Made by a program: the position numbers and the translations under genes
Notes under the pieces: generated by a model
What the model was told of the DNA's origin: nothing
Database searches by the model: none
Seen by the model: only the letters and a program-made list of their open reading frames with translations
Shown: positions 16,176-24,500 of the stretch, in pieces
Layout of the letters: every line of letters begins with the position of its first letter
Position numbering within the stretch: position 1 is the first letter of the stretch
Source of the DNA: CADEEN01 sp040384625
GTDB lineage: Bacteria > Pseudomonadota > Gammaproteobacteria > Burkholderiales > Burkholderiaceae_C
Direction of reading: 5' to 3'
DNA length: 64,000 nt
Assembly (NCBI GenBank): GCA_040384625.1
Contig: JAZKIW010000113.1
Span: forward strand, 6,755-70,754

Positions 16176-16808
16176 ATGAATGCGCCCGCCACCGTGATCG
16201 TTCTGGCCGCCGGCCAGGCCAGCCGCTTCGTGGGCGTGGGTCACAAGCTGGCTCAGGCGCTGGATGGCAATGACGACAGCGGCAGGGTGCTCAGCGTGAC
16301 ACTGCGCAATGCGATTGCCAGCGGCCTGCCCGTGCTGGTGGTGACCAGTGCCGCGTTGGCCCCCCTGGTTCACCAGCAAGTGGCAGCGCGCGACGTCGTG
16401 GTCATGCCGCCCTCGCGCAACGGTGGCATGGGCGACTCGATTTCCGCGGCTGTGTCGGCCCGGGCCGACGCGTCCGGATGGCTGCTGCTGCCGGCCGACA
16501 TGCCGCGCGTGCGCTCAACGACCCTGCAGCAAGTGGCGTTGGCACTTCAGACGCATGCCGTTGCCTATGCCCAGCACCGGGGCCTGCGCGGGCATCCGGT
16601 CGGCTTCTCGTCGGAGCTGTTTTCCGAGCTGGTCGCGCTCACCGGAGACGAAGGGGCGCGCCGCCTGGTGGCGCGTTATCCGGCACAAGCGATCGAGGTC
16701 GACGACCCGGGGGTCCTGGTCGACATCGATACCGTGCAGGATCTCGCCGCCCTGCGCGCGGTAAAGGGCGGCAGCGCCCTGCCCACTGCGCCACAGCAGC
16801 GTCTCTGA
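16176..16808 (+). CDS. MobA-like NTP transferase family protein
   Basis: The 210-aa protein has the nucleotidyltransferase start VIVLAAGQASRFVGVGHKL (normally LAAGxSxRxGxxK) and the conserved LLLPADMPRV, RGHPVGF and VDIDTVQDL, as in MocA/NboR-type molybdenum-cofactor cytidylyl- or guanylyltransferases. These add a nucleotide to molybdopterin. No molybdoenzyme gene is near, so the exact product is unsure. It converges on the ChaC-like gene. Confidence 0.78.
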   Translation: MNAPATVIVLAAGQASRFVGVGHKLAQALDGNDDSGRVLSVTLRNAIASGLPVLVVTSAALAPLVHQQVAARDVVVMPPSRNGGMGDSISAAVSARADASGWLLLPADMPRVRSTTLQQVALALQTHAVAYAQHRGLRGHPVGFSSELFSELVALTGDEGARRLVARYPAQAIEVDDPGVLVDIDTVQDLAALRAVKGGSALPTAPQQRL

Positions 16809-16821
16809 TTCACGCCACGCC

Positions 16822-17439
16822 TCAGACTAGCCGGTGCTGGCGAGCCAAGGCGACCAGGCGCTCGATTTCGCGATCGCGCACGCCGCGGTCCTTCAGCGCG
16901 CGCGCCGTTTCGAGCAGGTATTCGAGGGTGCTGCCATAGCGGCCGCTGGCGTGTCGCAGGATGTCGAGCAGCTGCGCGTCGGGCAGGGTCCCGGTGTGCT
17001 GCGGACTGCGCCGCGACAAGGTGAACGCCAGCGCCTGCACCGGGCCGTGCGCGGTGCGGCAGACCAGCCAGCGCGGGTCGTAGACGCCGGTGGGCATCTC
17101 GCGTCGCCACAAGCGTTCGAGTTCCTCTGCCACCTGCCCGTGCGGGATGCGGTAGACAGCACCATGGCACGAGCCGCCCGGCAGCAAGGCGAAGACCAGG
17201 CCGGGCCGTTCCGGCGTGCCGCGATTGATGCGCGAGGCCATGCGCAACGCGCGGTGCCAGCCGTGCACCTGTGCGGGCCGGTGCTCCTGGAAGTCGAACT
17301 CCGGGCGCCACAGCAGCGAGGCATAGCCGAACACCCACAGATCACTGCGACCACCCCATTCGCGGCGCGCCCGCGCCAGCAGCGCCTGCGGGTCACGCAG
17401 CGGCGGCACGCGATTCGTGTCGTCAGGGACGGGGTCCAT
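16822..17439 (-). CDS. ChaC-like gamma-glutamylcyclotransferase
   Basis: The 205-aa protein has the ChaC signature VFGYASLLWRPEF and RASRINRGTPERPGLVFAL-like region (MASRINRGTPERPGLVFALLPGGSCHGAVYRI), with the active-site acid expected in the ALxFT region. ChaC enzymes cleave glutathione to 5-oxoproline and Cys-Gly. The ATG at 17437-17439 is chosen; another ATG 18 bases upstream is in frame. The gene diverges from edd, sharing a 99-base region that contains a long inverted repeat. Confidence 0.85.
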   Translation of the reverse strand: MDPVPDDTNRVPPLRDPQALLARARREWGGRSDLWVFGYASLLWRPEFDFQEHRPAQVHGWHRALRMASRINRGTPERPGLVFALLPGGSCHGAVYRIPHGQVAEELERLWRREMPTGVYDPRWLVCRTAHGPVQALAFTLSRRSPQHTGTLPDAQLLDILRHASGRYGSTLEYLLETARALKDRGVRDREIERLVALARQHRLV

Positions 17440-17470
17440 GCAGTGCGATGATGACATTGGCGGACGTTGA

Positions 17471-17514
17471 CGATGTAACCGGATTACGTGAAAATTGAAG
17501 CCATGGTTACATCG
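17471..17514. promoter_or_regulatory. Operator-like inverted repeats upstream of edd (HexR-like)
   Basis: Two layers of symmetry are seen. A perfect 10-base inverted repeat has arms 17471-17480 and 17505-17514. Inside, TGTAA-N5-TTACG at 17474-17488 has the 15-base length and shape of the proteobacterial HexR box (TGTAATTAAATTACA type). HexR is an RpiR-family repressor that senses 2-keto-3-deoxy-6-phosphogluconate, the product of Edd. The identity of the regulator is inferred; no hexR gene is in the window. Confidence 0.55.
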
Positions 17515-17538
17515 CTCACCTGATGCCAGGCCATCGCC

Positions 17539-19365
17539 ATGGACAGCGCCGTCATCGCCGTCACTGAGCGCATCCGCGAGCGCAGTGCGACCTCGCGCCG
17601 CACTTACCTGGAACAGCTGGGTGCCATGGCGGCTCGGCCGCGCGGCAGCGACCGCATGGGTTGCGCCAACGTGGCCCACGCGGTGGCCGCGCTGTCGGCG
17701 AACGACAAGCTGAAGATCGTCGCCGAGCGCGCGCCACACATCGGCATCGTCAGTTCGTACAACGACATGCTGTCGGCGCATCAGCCCTATGAAGCCTTTC
17801 CGGCGCTGATTCGCGACGAGGCGCAGCGGCACGGCGCTACCGTGCAGGTGGCCGGTGGCGTACCGGCCATGTGCGACGGCGTCACGCAGGGCCTGCCCGG
17901 CATGGAGCTGAGCCTCTTCTCGCGCGACAACATCGCCATGGGCACCGCGATCGCACTGACCCACGACGTGTTCGACGCTGCGCTCCTGCTCGGCGTGTGC
18001 GACAAGATCGTGCCCGGCCTGTTGATCGGTGCACTGCACTTCGGCCATCTGCCCTGTGTGTTCGTGCCCGCCGGGCCGATGAGTTCGGGGCTGTCGAACA
18101 CGGCCAAGTCGAAAGTCCGCGAGCAGCACGCGCAAGGACTCGTCGGCCGTGACCAGTTGCTCGAGGCCGAGAGCGCGGCCTATCACGGCGCCGGGACCTG
18201 CACCTTCTACGGCACGGCCAACAGCAATCAGATGTTGCTCGAAGCGATGGGCCTGCATGTGCCGGGCGCGGCCTTCGTGCACCCGCACGCCACACTGCGC
18301 GAGGCGCTGACGCGCGAAGCGGTGCGCAGCGTGCTCGACATCACCCTGGCCAAGCACTACACCCCGATCGGCCGCCTGGTCGACGAACGCTGCATCGTCA
18401 ACGCGATGGTCGCGCTGCTGGCGACCGGCGGCTCGACCAACCACCTTATCCACTGGGTCGCCGTCGCGCGCTCGGCCGGCCTGCTGATCGACTGGACCGA
18501 CTTCGCCGACCTGTCGGCCGCGGTGCCTCTGCTGGCGCGCGTCTACCCGAATGGCAACGCCGACGTGAACCAGTTCCAGGCAGCCGGCGGGCCAGGCTAC
18601 GTGCTGCGCGAGTTGCTCGATGCGGGGTTCATGCACGCCGATGTTGCGACCGTCGACCGCCGCGGCCTGCGTGCGTACTGCGACGAGCCGACGCTCGGCC
18701 CTGGGCAAGGTGGCGGGCCGAACCTGGTCTGGCGCGCCTGGCCGCAGGCCAGCGGAGACGACAGCATCGTGCGTCCCGCCGCGAGGCCCTTCTCCGGGAG
18801 CGGCGGCCTGCGCCTACTGCAAGGCAACCTGGGCCGTGCGGTGATCAAGACCAGTGCGGTGCCCGAGGACCGCTGGGTCATCGAAGCCCCTGCGCTCGTC
18901 TTTGACAGCCAGGAGGCCCTGCACGCTGCCTTCAGGGCCGGCGACATGGAGCGCGATCTGGTGGCGGTCGTGCGCTTCCAAGGTCCGCGCGCCAACGGCA
19001 TGCCGGAACTCCACAAGCTCACTCCGCCGCTGGCCGTTTTGCAAGGCCGGGGCTTCAAGGTCGCCCTGGTCACCGACGGGCGCATGAGCGGCGCCTCGGG
19101 CAAGGTGCCGGCGGCCATCCACCTCAGCCCGGAAGCGCTGGCGGGAGGCGCCTTGGCGAAGGTCGTCGACGGCGACGTCATCCGGCTGGACGCTGTCGCC
19201 GGCACGCTCGATGCCCTGGTCGATGAAGCGACGTGGGCCGCGCGCAGCACCGCCCCGATCAATCCGGCCAGTGCCGAGCAGAACGCCCATGGCCTGGGGC
19301 GCGAGCTGTTCAGCGGCATGCGCAAGAATGTCTCCGGCGCCGAGCAGGGCGCGTGCACTTGGTAG
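17539..19365 (+). CDS. edd: Phosphogluconate dehydratase (Entner-Doudoroff)
   Basis: The 608-aa iron-sulfur enzyme dehydrates 6-phosphogluconate to KDPG. It belongs to the IlvD/Edd family: GCANVAHAVAA, GIVSSYNDMLSAHQPYE, GVPAMCDGVTQGLPGMELSLFSRD, LLGVCDKIVPGL, TANSNQMLLEAMGLHVPG and VTDGRMSGASGKVPAAIHLSPEA are all Edd-specific. The length separates it from IlvD (560 aa at 40598). The ATG at 17539 gives the normal N-terminus. It is followed directly by eda. Confidence 0.96.
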   Translation: MDSAVIAVTERIRERSATSRRTYLEQLGAMAARPRGSDRMGCANVAHAVAALSANDKLKIVAERAPHIGIVSSYNDMLSAHQPYEAFPALIRDEAQRHGATVQVAGGVPAMCDGVTQGLPGMELSLFSRDNIAMGTAIALTHDVFDAALLLGVCDKIVPGLLIGALHFGHLPCVFVPAGPMSSGLSNTAKSKVREQHAQGLVGRDQLLEAESAAYHGAGTCTFYGTANSNQMLLEAMGLHVPGAAFVHPHATLREALTREAVRSVLDITLAKHYTPIGRLVDERCIVNAMVALLATGGSTNHLIHWVAVARSAGLLIDWTDFADLSAAVPLLARVYPNGNADVNQFQAAGGPGYVLRELLDAGFMHADVATVDRRGLRAYCDEPTLGPGQGGGPNLVWRAWPQASGDDSIVRPAARPFSGSGGLRLLQGNLGRAVIKTSAVPEDRWVIEAPALVFDSQEALHAAFRAGDMERDLVAVVRFQGPRANGMPELHKLTPPLAVLQGRGFKVALVTDGRMSGASGKVPAAIHLSPEALAGGALAKVVDGDVIRLDAVAGTLDALVDEATWAARSTAPINPASAEQNAHGLGRELFSGMRKNVSGAEQGACTW

Positions 19366-19379
19366 CGAAGGGCGCCCAC

Positions 19380-20006
19380 GTGATCAAGAACAGCGTCGAA
19401 TTGGTGGCCTTCGGCCCGGTCATTCCGGTCATCGTCCTGCAGCGGCTCGAGCACGCCGTGCCGATGGCACGGGCCCTCGTCAACGGGGGCGTGCGCGTGC
19501 TCGAAGTGACACTGCGCACCCCCGCGGCGCTGGACTGCATGCGCGCCATCGCGCGCGAGGTCACCGAGGCGATCGTCGGCGCCGGCACCTTGCGCAGTGC
19601 AGCCGACGTGCTGGCGGCGCGTGATGCCGGTTGCCAGTTCGGTGTCAGCCCGGGTTACAGCGTCGAGATCGCTGCGGCTTGCCGCGAGGCGCAATTGCCG
19701 CTGCTGCCTGGCGTGGCGACGGCCAGCGAGGTGATGGCGGCCAACGCCGGTGGCCTGACATTCCTGAAGTTCTTTCCGGCAAGTGCAGCGGGTGGCGTGT
19801 CGATGCTGAAAGCGCTTGCCGGGCCGTTCCCCGACATCGTGTTCTGCCCCACCGGCGGCATCACAGTCGAGACGGCGCCGCAGTTCCTCTCGCTGGCCAA
19901 CGTCAAGGTCTGCGGCGGCTCGTGGCTGACGCCGGCAGACGCGCTGGACAACGGTGATTGGGCGCGCATCACGCGGCTCGCGCGCGCGGCCAGCGCGCTG
20001 CGCTGA
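19380..20006 (+). CDS. eda: KDPG aldolase
   Basis: The 208-aa class I aldolase splits 2-keto-3-deoxy-6-phosphogluconate into pyruvate and glyceraldehyde-3-phosphate. The Schiff-base Lys is Lys130 in FLKFFPA; RVLEVTLRT carries the active-site Glu and FCPTGGI the phosphate site. The GTG at 19380 has an AAGGG seven bases upstream; an in-frame GTG at 19353 would overlap edd. It follows edd by 14 bases and completes the pathway. Stops of eda and paiB-like gene are one base apart. Confidence 0.95.
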   Translation: MIKNSVELVAFGPVIPVIVLQRLEHAVPMARALVNGGVRVLEVTLRTPAALDCMRAIAREVTEAIVGAGTLRSAADVLAARDAGCQFGVSPGYSVEIAAACREAQLPLLPGVATASEVMAANAGGLTFLKFFPASAAGGVSMLKALAGPFPDIVFCPTGGITVETAPQFLSLANVKVCGGSWLTPADALDNGDWARITRLARAASALR

Positions 20007-20007
20007 G

Positions 20008-20640
20008 TCAGTCCGATGCGCTCCTGATCAGTGCCGCCATCTGGGCGGCATCGTCACCGACTTCGTTGCCGAGGCCGGCGGCGACGCCCAGCCGGTCGGC
20101 CTCGCTGCGGTTCTGGGTGACCTTCCACTTGCCGACCAGGGAAGTCAGCGGGATCTCGATACCGACGATCGCCCTCAACATTTGCTGCACGTAGTCTTCC
20201 GGCGCGTCGCTGACCTGCCAGGGGTGAGCGCGCGGCTCCTCGTGACGGCGCGTCAGGTCACTGACCAGCCTGTGCAGCCAGTCTGCATCCTCGATCGCGC
20301 GCAGAGGCCCCTGCGCATGCACGACGGCGTAATTCCAGGTTGGCACCACCTTGGCGTTGGTGGACTTAGCGGCGTACCAGGACGGCGTGATGTAGGCCTG
20401 CGGTCCGCTGAACACCGCCAGCACCGCGCTGCCGGCAGCCGCGCGCCACAACGGATTGGCACGCGCGACGTGGCCGCGAAGCAGCCCGTGTTCGCCTTGG
20501 CTGGGGTCGTACATCAGCGGAATGTGGTCGGCGCTGAAGCCATCGTCCGTGCGAGACACCAGCGTGGCCAGGGGATGTGCCGCCATCAGCCTGGCAAGCT
20601 GTTCGCGGTCGGGCTGTGCGAAGTGCTTGGGCAGGTACAT
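20008..20640 (-). CDS. PaiB-like FMN-binding negative transcriptional regulator
   Basis: The 210-aa protein has the PaiB pattern: MYLPKHFAQPD at the N-terminus, HIPLMYDP, GHVARANPLW, FSGPQAYITPSWY, KVVPTWNYAVVHAQG and KWKVTQNRSEADRLGV. In Bacillus, PaiB affects protease and sporulation genes; in proteobacteria its function is not proven, and it may simply be a flavin-binding protein of the split-barrel type. It appears to follow gloA with a three-base gap, so the two are probably co-transcribed. Confidence 0.87.
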   Translation of the reverse strand: MYLPKHFAQPDREQLARLMAAHPLATLVSRTDDGFSADHIPLMYDPSQGEHGLLRGHVARANPLWRAAAGSAVLAVFSGPQAYITPSWYAAKSTNAKVVPTWNYAVVHAQGPLRAIEDADWLHRLVSDLTRRHEEPRAHPWQVSDAPEDYVQQMLRAIVGIEIPLTSLVGKWKVTQNRSEADRLGVAAGLGNEVGDDAAQMAALIRSASD

Positions 20641-20643
20641 CGC

Positions 20644-21075
20644 TCACCAGGCGCCGGTGTTGGGCATCGATTTCCAGGGCTCGGCCGGCGCCTTCGCTTC
20701 GCCGGCCTGCAGCAGCTCGACCGAGATGTTGTCGGGCGAGCGCACGAAGGCCATGCGGCCATCACGCGGTGGGCGGTTGATGGTCACCCCGTGATCCATC
20801 AGGCGCTGGCAGGTGACGTAGATGTCGTCCACCGCGTACGCCAGGTGACCGAAGTTTCGGCCACCGGTGTAGACCTCGCCGGTGCCGTCACTCGGCCAGT
20901 TGTAGGTCAGCTCAACCTGCGCCGAAGGGTCGCCTGGTGCGGCCAGGAAGACCAGGGTGTAGCGGCCCGCCTCGTTGTCGCGCCGCGACAGCATCTCCAG
21001 GCCGAGGGCGTCGCGATAGAAGCGCAGCGACTGTTCGATGTCCGTCACGCGGACCATGGTGTGCAGGTATTTCAT
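20644..21075 (-). CDS. gloA: Lactoylglutathione lyase (glyoxalase I)
   Basis: This 143-aa metalloenzyme converts the methylglyoxal-glutathione adduct to S-lactoylglutathione. MKYLHTMVRV gives metal ligand His5, QVELTYNW the first Glu, NFGHLAYAVDD the second His and ISVELLQ the last Glu. Normal GloA length is about 135-144. It lies between the thioesterase and the paiB-like gene on the same strand with gaps of 4 and 3 bases, an apparent operon. Confidence 0.93.
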   Translation of the reverse strand: MKYLHTMVRVTDIEQSLRFYRDALGLEMLSRRDNEAGRYTLVFLAAPGDPSAQVELTYNWPSDGTGEVYTGGRNFGHLAYAVDDIYVTCQRLMDHGVTINRPPRDGRMAFVRSPDNISVELLQAGEAKAPAEPWKSMPNTGAW

Positions 21076-21079
21076 GGCC

Positions 21080-21625
21080 TCATTGTCGCGGAAGGTCGAA
21101 GATCAGGCAGGTGGTGGTGGCATGGGCGTAGAGCGTGCCGTCGGGTCCGACCAGTCGCGCCTGAGCCGTCGCCATCTGCCGGCCGCCGTGCAGCACTTCG
21201 CCCTCGGCGCGCACGCGCTGCACCTTGGGGCTGAGGGCGCGCACGAGGTTGATACTCAGCTCCGCCGTCGCGTAGCCGCGGCCGGGCGGCATCGTGGTGT
21301 GAACAGCGCAGCCGAGCGCCGAGTCGAGCAGGGTGGCGAACCACCCCCCATGCACCGTGCCCATCGGATTCAGGTGCGCCGGCCCCGGCGTGCCCTGGAA
21401 CACGGCGCGACCCGGGCCGACTTCGATCAGCAGGTAGTCGAGCGTGCTGGCGATCGTTGCCGGCGGCAGGTCGCCGCTCAGGATGCCCTGCATCTGCGCC
21501 AGGCCAGCCATCGTGAGGATCCGATCGCGTGCGACCACGCCCGGCTTGGCGCCGACTGCATGGCGAGCGCGTTGGGCGGTTTCGGCGACCAGCCAGGCGT
21601 CGAGTCGGGATTCAGGGCTCGTCAT
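21080..21625 (-). CDS. PaaI/YdiI-type hotdog thioesterase
   Basis: The 181-aa protein contains the hotdog thioesterase core HLNPMGTVHGGWFATLLDSALGCAV followed by TAELSINLVRAL and GEVLHGGRQMATAQARL. These hydrolyse acyl-CoA esters such as phenylacetyl-CoA or hydroxybenzoyl-CoA; the substrate is not known. The ATG at 21623-21625 is preferred over an ATG at 21652 because GGAG lies five bases upstream, and the longer version would run through the operator at 21641-21652. It is divergent from the marR gene. Confidence 0.85.
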   Translation of the reverse strand: MTSPESRLDAWLVAETAQRARHAVGAKPGVVARDRILTMAGLAQMQGILSGDLPPATIASTLDYLLIEVGPGRAVFQGTPGPAHLNPMGTVHGGWFATLLDSALGCAVHTTMPPGRGYATAELSINLVRALSPKVQRVRAEGEVLHGGRQMATAQARLVGPDGTLYAHATTTCLIFDLPRQ

Positions 21626-21640
21626 CGTCTCTCCATTTAC

Positions 21641-21652
21641 TTGCATATACAA
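21641..21652. promoter_or_regulatory. Palindromic operator candidate between thioesterase and MarR genes
   Basis: TTGCATATACAA is a 12-base palindrome with one mismatched symmetric pair, and the symmetry continues as TA-N-core-N-TA. It sits in the 51-base divergent gap, directly ahead of a MarR-family gene. MarR proteins commonly bind AT-rich palindromes like this and control themselves and the divergent gene. Confidence 0.55.
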
Positions 21653-21676
21653 TTAGTTTAGGCCATCATCGGCAGC

Positions 21677-22141
21677 ATGACAACTGGACGCGAGACGGCT
21701 CCCCGCGGCTGCACCAACCTCAAGCTGCGCCAGGCCAGCCGCCTGATCACGCGCCACTACGAGGCCTATGTCGCACCTACCGGGCTGAAGAACACCCAGT
21801 ACTCGCTGCTGTCGCATGTGGTCAAGCTCGGGCCGATCCGCGCCGGCGACCTGGCCGCTGCGATGCAACTCGACGCCTCGACCCTGACGCGCAACCTGCA
21901 GCCCTTGCTGCAGCAAGGTTGGGTGCGCGTCAGCACAGGCGAAGACGCACGCAGTCGCGACATCGAAGCCACCGAGAGTGGCCGCGCCCTGCGCCAGCAT
22001 GCGCAGCGCGCCTGGAAGCAGGCGCAGTTGGCCCTGAATGCACGCCTGGGTGAGGCGCGGGTGGCGTCCCTGCACAGCCTGATTGACGAATGCGTGGCCC
22101 TGCTGGCCAAGACCGACGAGAGTGAGCACAACGATGAATGA
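21677..22141 (+). CDS. MarR family transcriptional regulator
   Basis: The 154-aa protein has the MarR winged helix: TQYSLLSHVVKLGPIRAGDLAAAMQLDASTLTRNLQPLLQQGWVRV (about residues 40-85) and the wing GEDARSRDIEATESGRAL. It probably represses the downstream MFS exporter gene and the divergent thioesterase-gloA-paiB group through the palindrome at 21641-21652. It overlaps the MFS start by eight bases. Confidence 0.9.
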   Translation: MTTGRETAPRGCTNLKLRQASRLITRHYEAYVAPTGLKNTQYSLLSHVVKLGPIRAGDLAAAMQLDASTLTRNLQPLLQQGWVRVSTGEDARSRDIEATESGRALRQHAQRAWKQAQLALNARLGEARVASLHSLIDECVALLAKTDESEHNDE

Positions 22142-23405
22142 CGTCGCACCGACGCGCAGTGCGCTGCCTCCACTGGCCTGGGTGCTGATTGCTGCCGCCG
22201 GCACGTTCGCACTGACGATGGGCGCGCGCCAGTCGATGGGCCTGTTCCTGGGCAACCTGAACACCAGCACTGGCCTCGGCCTGGCCAGCATCAGCCTGGC
22301 CTTCGCCTTCGGACAGCTCTGGTGGGGTCTGACGCAACCACTGGCCGGCATCGTGGCCGACCGTGTCGGGCCCGGCCGCGTGCTCGTCGTGGGCGTTACG
22401 CTGGTAGCGATCGGCACGGCCCTGATCCCCTTGATGACGACCACGCTGGGCCTGATCGTGGCCATCGGCGTGCTCGCAGCGGGCGGCGCCGGCATGGCTG
22501 GGCCCTCGGTGCTGATGGCCGCGACCACCCGGCTGGTGGCTCCCGAGCGGCGCGCATTCGCCACCGGCATCGTCAATGCCGGCGGCTCGTTCGGCCAGTT
22601 CGTCTTCGCCCCGATCGCGCAGGGCATCACCGCGGTGGCCGGTTGGGCCGCGGCCCTGCAGTCGTTGGCGCTGATCACGCTGCTGGCGTTGCCCGCGGCC
22701 TGGGTGTTGCGCGGCCGCGTCGCGCCTGAGGCAACCGGCGGCGCCGCAGTGGCGCCACGCGAAACCACCCGCGCTGCCGTCGCGCGCGCGCTGTCCGATC
22801 CGAGCTTTCGCCTGCTGTCGCTCGGCTTCTTCGTCTGCGGCTTCCACGTCGCGTTCCTGGCAACCCATCTGCCGGGTGTGGTGGCCAGCTGCGGTCTGCC
22901 ACCCGAAGTGGGTGCATGGTCGATCGCCATGATCGGCCTGTTCAACATCATCGGCAGCCTGGGCATCGGCTGGCTGATGGGTTACCAGGGCGGGCGCTGG
23001 CAGATGAAGTCGCTGTTGTCGTTGATCTACGCCGTGCGCGGTGTGGCGGTGCTGGCCTTCGTGCTGGCGCCGAAGACGACGTCGGTGATGCTTGTCTTTG
23101 CAGCGGTGATGGGCCTGACTTTCCTGTCGACCGTGCCACCAACGGCCGGTCTGGTCGCGCGCTTCTTCGGCCCGGCCCACATGGCCACCTTGTTCGGCCT
23201 GGTGATGGTGTCGCACCAGGTCGGCGGTTTCCTGGGAGCTTGGCTCGGCGGCAAGGCCTTCGACCTCACCGGCAGCTACGACTGGATGTGGTACGCCGAC
23301 ATCGTGCTGGCCATCGGTGCGGCCCTCGTCCACCTGCCGATCGTCGAGCGCAGGCCGGCTCAGCCGGAGCGCGCCGTGGCGGCGCCCGGCTCGGCATCGC
23401 CGTAG
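22134..23405 (+). CDS. MFS transporter
   Basis: The 423-aa protein has twelve membrane helices and resembles the YbfB/OxlT-like major facilitator branch (GARQSMGLFLGNLN, GLASISLAFAFGQLWWGLTQPLAGIVADRVGPGRVL). Substrate is unknown. It overlaps marR by eight bases, so it is probably the regulated target of that repressor. Its 3' end overlaps the tail of the convergent GFA gene by 46 bases. Confidence 0.88.
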   Translation: MNDVAPTRSALPPLAWVLIAAAGTFALTMGARQSMGLFLGNLNTSTGLGLASISLAFAFGQLWWGLTQPLAGIVADRVGPGRVLVVGVTLVAIGTALIPLMTTTLGLIVAIGVLAAGGAGMAGPSVLMAATTRLVAPERRAFATGIVNAGGSFGQFVFAPIAQGITAVAGWAAALQSLALITLLALPAAWVLRGRVAPEATGGAAVAPRETTRAAVARALSDPSFRLLSLGFFVCGFHVAFLATHLPGVVASCGLPPEVGAWSIAMIGLFNIIGSLGIGWLMGYQGGRWQMKSLLSLIYAVRGVAVLAFVLAPKTTSVMLVFAAVMGLTFLSTVPPTAGLVARFFGPAHMATLFGLVMVSHQVGGFLGAWLGGKAFDLTGSYDWMWYADIVLAIGAALVHLPIVERRPAQPERAVAAPGSASP

Positions 23406-23842
23406 GCGTCGCGCCAGCGCTGCGCCATGCGTGGGTTGGTGTCCAGGCGAGACTCGGGCAGGCCATCGGGGACATGCCAGTTGGCCACGCAGGACTCGAT
23501 TGCCGTGTGTTCGATCGGTTTCAGCGCGGACGGCTCATCGAGGCTGCCGACCGACAGATCCATCCTCTCGCTGTCGAGAAACTCGAACGACATTGGCGTG
23601 CCGCAGTGGCTGCAGAAGCCGCGCCGGGCGAACTTGGACGATGCGTAGTAGGCCGGCGCCGACAGCCATTGCACCTCGGTCTTGCGCAGGTTGAACCAGG
23701 TGGCGCGGGTGGTACCCATGCCGAGCTGGCACATGCGGCAATGGCAGTAGTAGCCTTCGCGGTGGTCCGGCGTGGCGCGGTAGCGGACGGCGCCGCACAG
23801 GCAGCCCCCTTCGAGCGGTGGCAGGGTGTTCGGTGCAGTCAT
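23360..23842 (-). CDS. GFA family (glutathione-dependent formaldehyde-activating enzyme-like)
   Basis: The 160-aa protein has the zinc cysteines in the GFA order: GGCLCGAVRY, YYCHCRMCQ and FCSHCGTPMSFEF. The family name comes from Paracoccus Gfa; most members have no known activity. The last 46 bases overlap the MFS gene end on the other strand. Confidence 0.88.
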   Translation of the reverse strand: MTAPNTLPPLEGGCLCGAVRYRATPDHREGYYCHCRMCQLGMGTTRATWFNLRKTEVQWLSAPAYYASSKFARRGFCSHCGTPMSFEFLDSERMDLSVGSLDEPSALKPIEHTAIESCVANWHVPDGLPESRLDTNPRMAQRWRDAYGDAEPGAATARSG

Positions 23843-23857
23843 GGCACAAGCATAAAA

Positions 23858-24433
23858 CTAGCCGCCCGCGCCCGCCAGGACCGCAAGGCCGATGAGGGCG
23901 AACACCGCCGCCGCGATGCGGTGCACCCAGGCGATCGGCATGAAGCGTACCGCCCTTTCGCCCAGGAGCACCGCGGGCACGTTGGCGATCATCATGCCCA
24001 GCGTGGTGCCTGAGGTGACCGTGAGCAGGGCGTCGTAGCGCGCGGCGAGCATCACGGTGGCGATCTGGGTCTTGTCGCCCATCTCGGCCAGGAAGAAGGC
24101 CATGGCCGTGATGCCGAAGATGCCGAGCCGGCTGCGGCGCTGGTCTTCACCCACCGCTTGGGCATGGTCAGGCACTAGCATCCACAGTGATACCGCGATG
24201 AAGGACAGGCCCAGACCCCAGCGTAGCGCCTGCGGATCGAGCAGGCGCGTCAGCCAGGTGCCCAGCGCCGCAGCCAGCGCGTGGTTGAGCAGGGTGGCCA
24301 CCAGGATGCCCAGGATGATCGGCCGCGGCGCGCGGTAGCGCGCGGCCAGCAGCAGGGCCAGCAACTGGGTCTTGTCGCCGATCTCGCCGAGAGCGACGAC
24401 GCCGGTGCTGACGGCGAAGGCTTCGAAAGTCAC
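23858..24433 (-). CDS. TMEM165/GDT1 family cation transporter
   Basis: The 191-aa membrane protein has the two signature repeats EIGDKT (residue 17 onward) and EMGDKT (about residue 118), each in a three-helix half. Bacterial members (MneA type) export Mn2+ or transport Ca2+. The start is GTG at 24431-24433. No yybP-ykoY manganese riboswitch can be seen in the 67-base gap upstream, which instead contains a GC-rich palindrome. Confidence 0.9.
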   Translation of the reverse strand: MTFEAFAVSTGVVALGEIGDKTQLLALLLAARYRAPRPIILGILVATLLNHALAAALGTWLTRLLDPQALRWGLGLSFIAVSLWMLVPDHAQAVGEDQRRSRLGIFGITAMAFFLAEMGDKTQIATVMLAARYDALLTVTSGTTLGMMIANVPAVLLGERAVRFMPIAWVHRIAAAVFALIGLAVLAGAGG

Positions 24434-24454
24434 AAGGCCTCCGAGGCGCCGCGC

Positions 24455-24491
24455 GCCGCCCCCCCGAGGGGGTGTTCGCGCTCGGGGCGGC
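24455..24491. repeat. GC-rich palindromic element
   Basis: An outer perfect inverted repeat (24455-24462 with 24484-24491, GCCGCCCC/GGGGCGGC) encloses a second C-run/G-run palindrome at 24461-24472. It fills the gap between an SDR gene and the GDT1 gene. It could be a REP-like element or a terminator without U-tract. Confidence 0.4.
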
Positions 24492-24500
24492 CCAGCGCAC

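Noticed and set aside
16822..18708. A minus-strand frame of 628 codons covering the ChaC-like gene and part of edd
   Set aside because: Only the last 205 codons match ChaC; the rest is antisense to edd and has the Arg/His-rich composition of a shadow frame.
24434..24500. A manganese riboswitch before the GDT1 gene
   Set aside because: The 67-base gap is too short and has none of the conserved yybP-ykoY bases.
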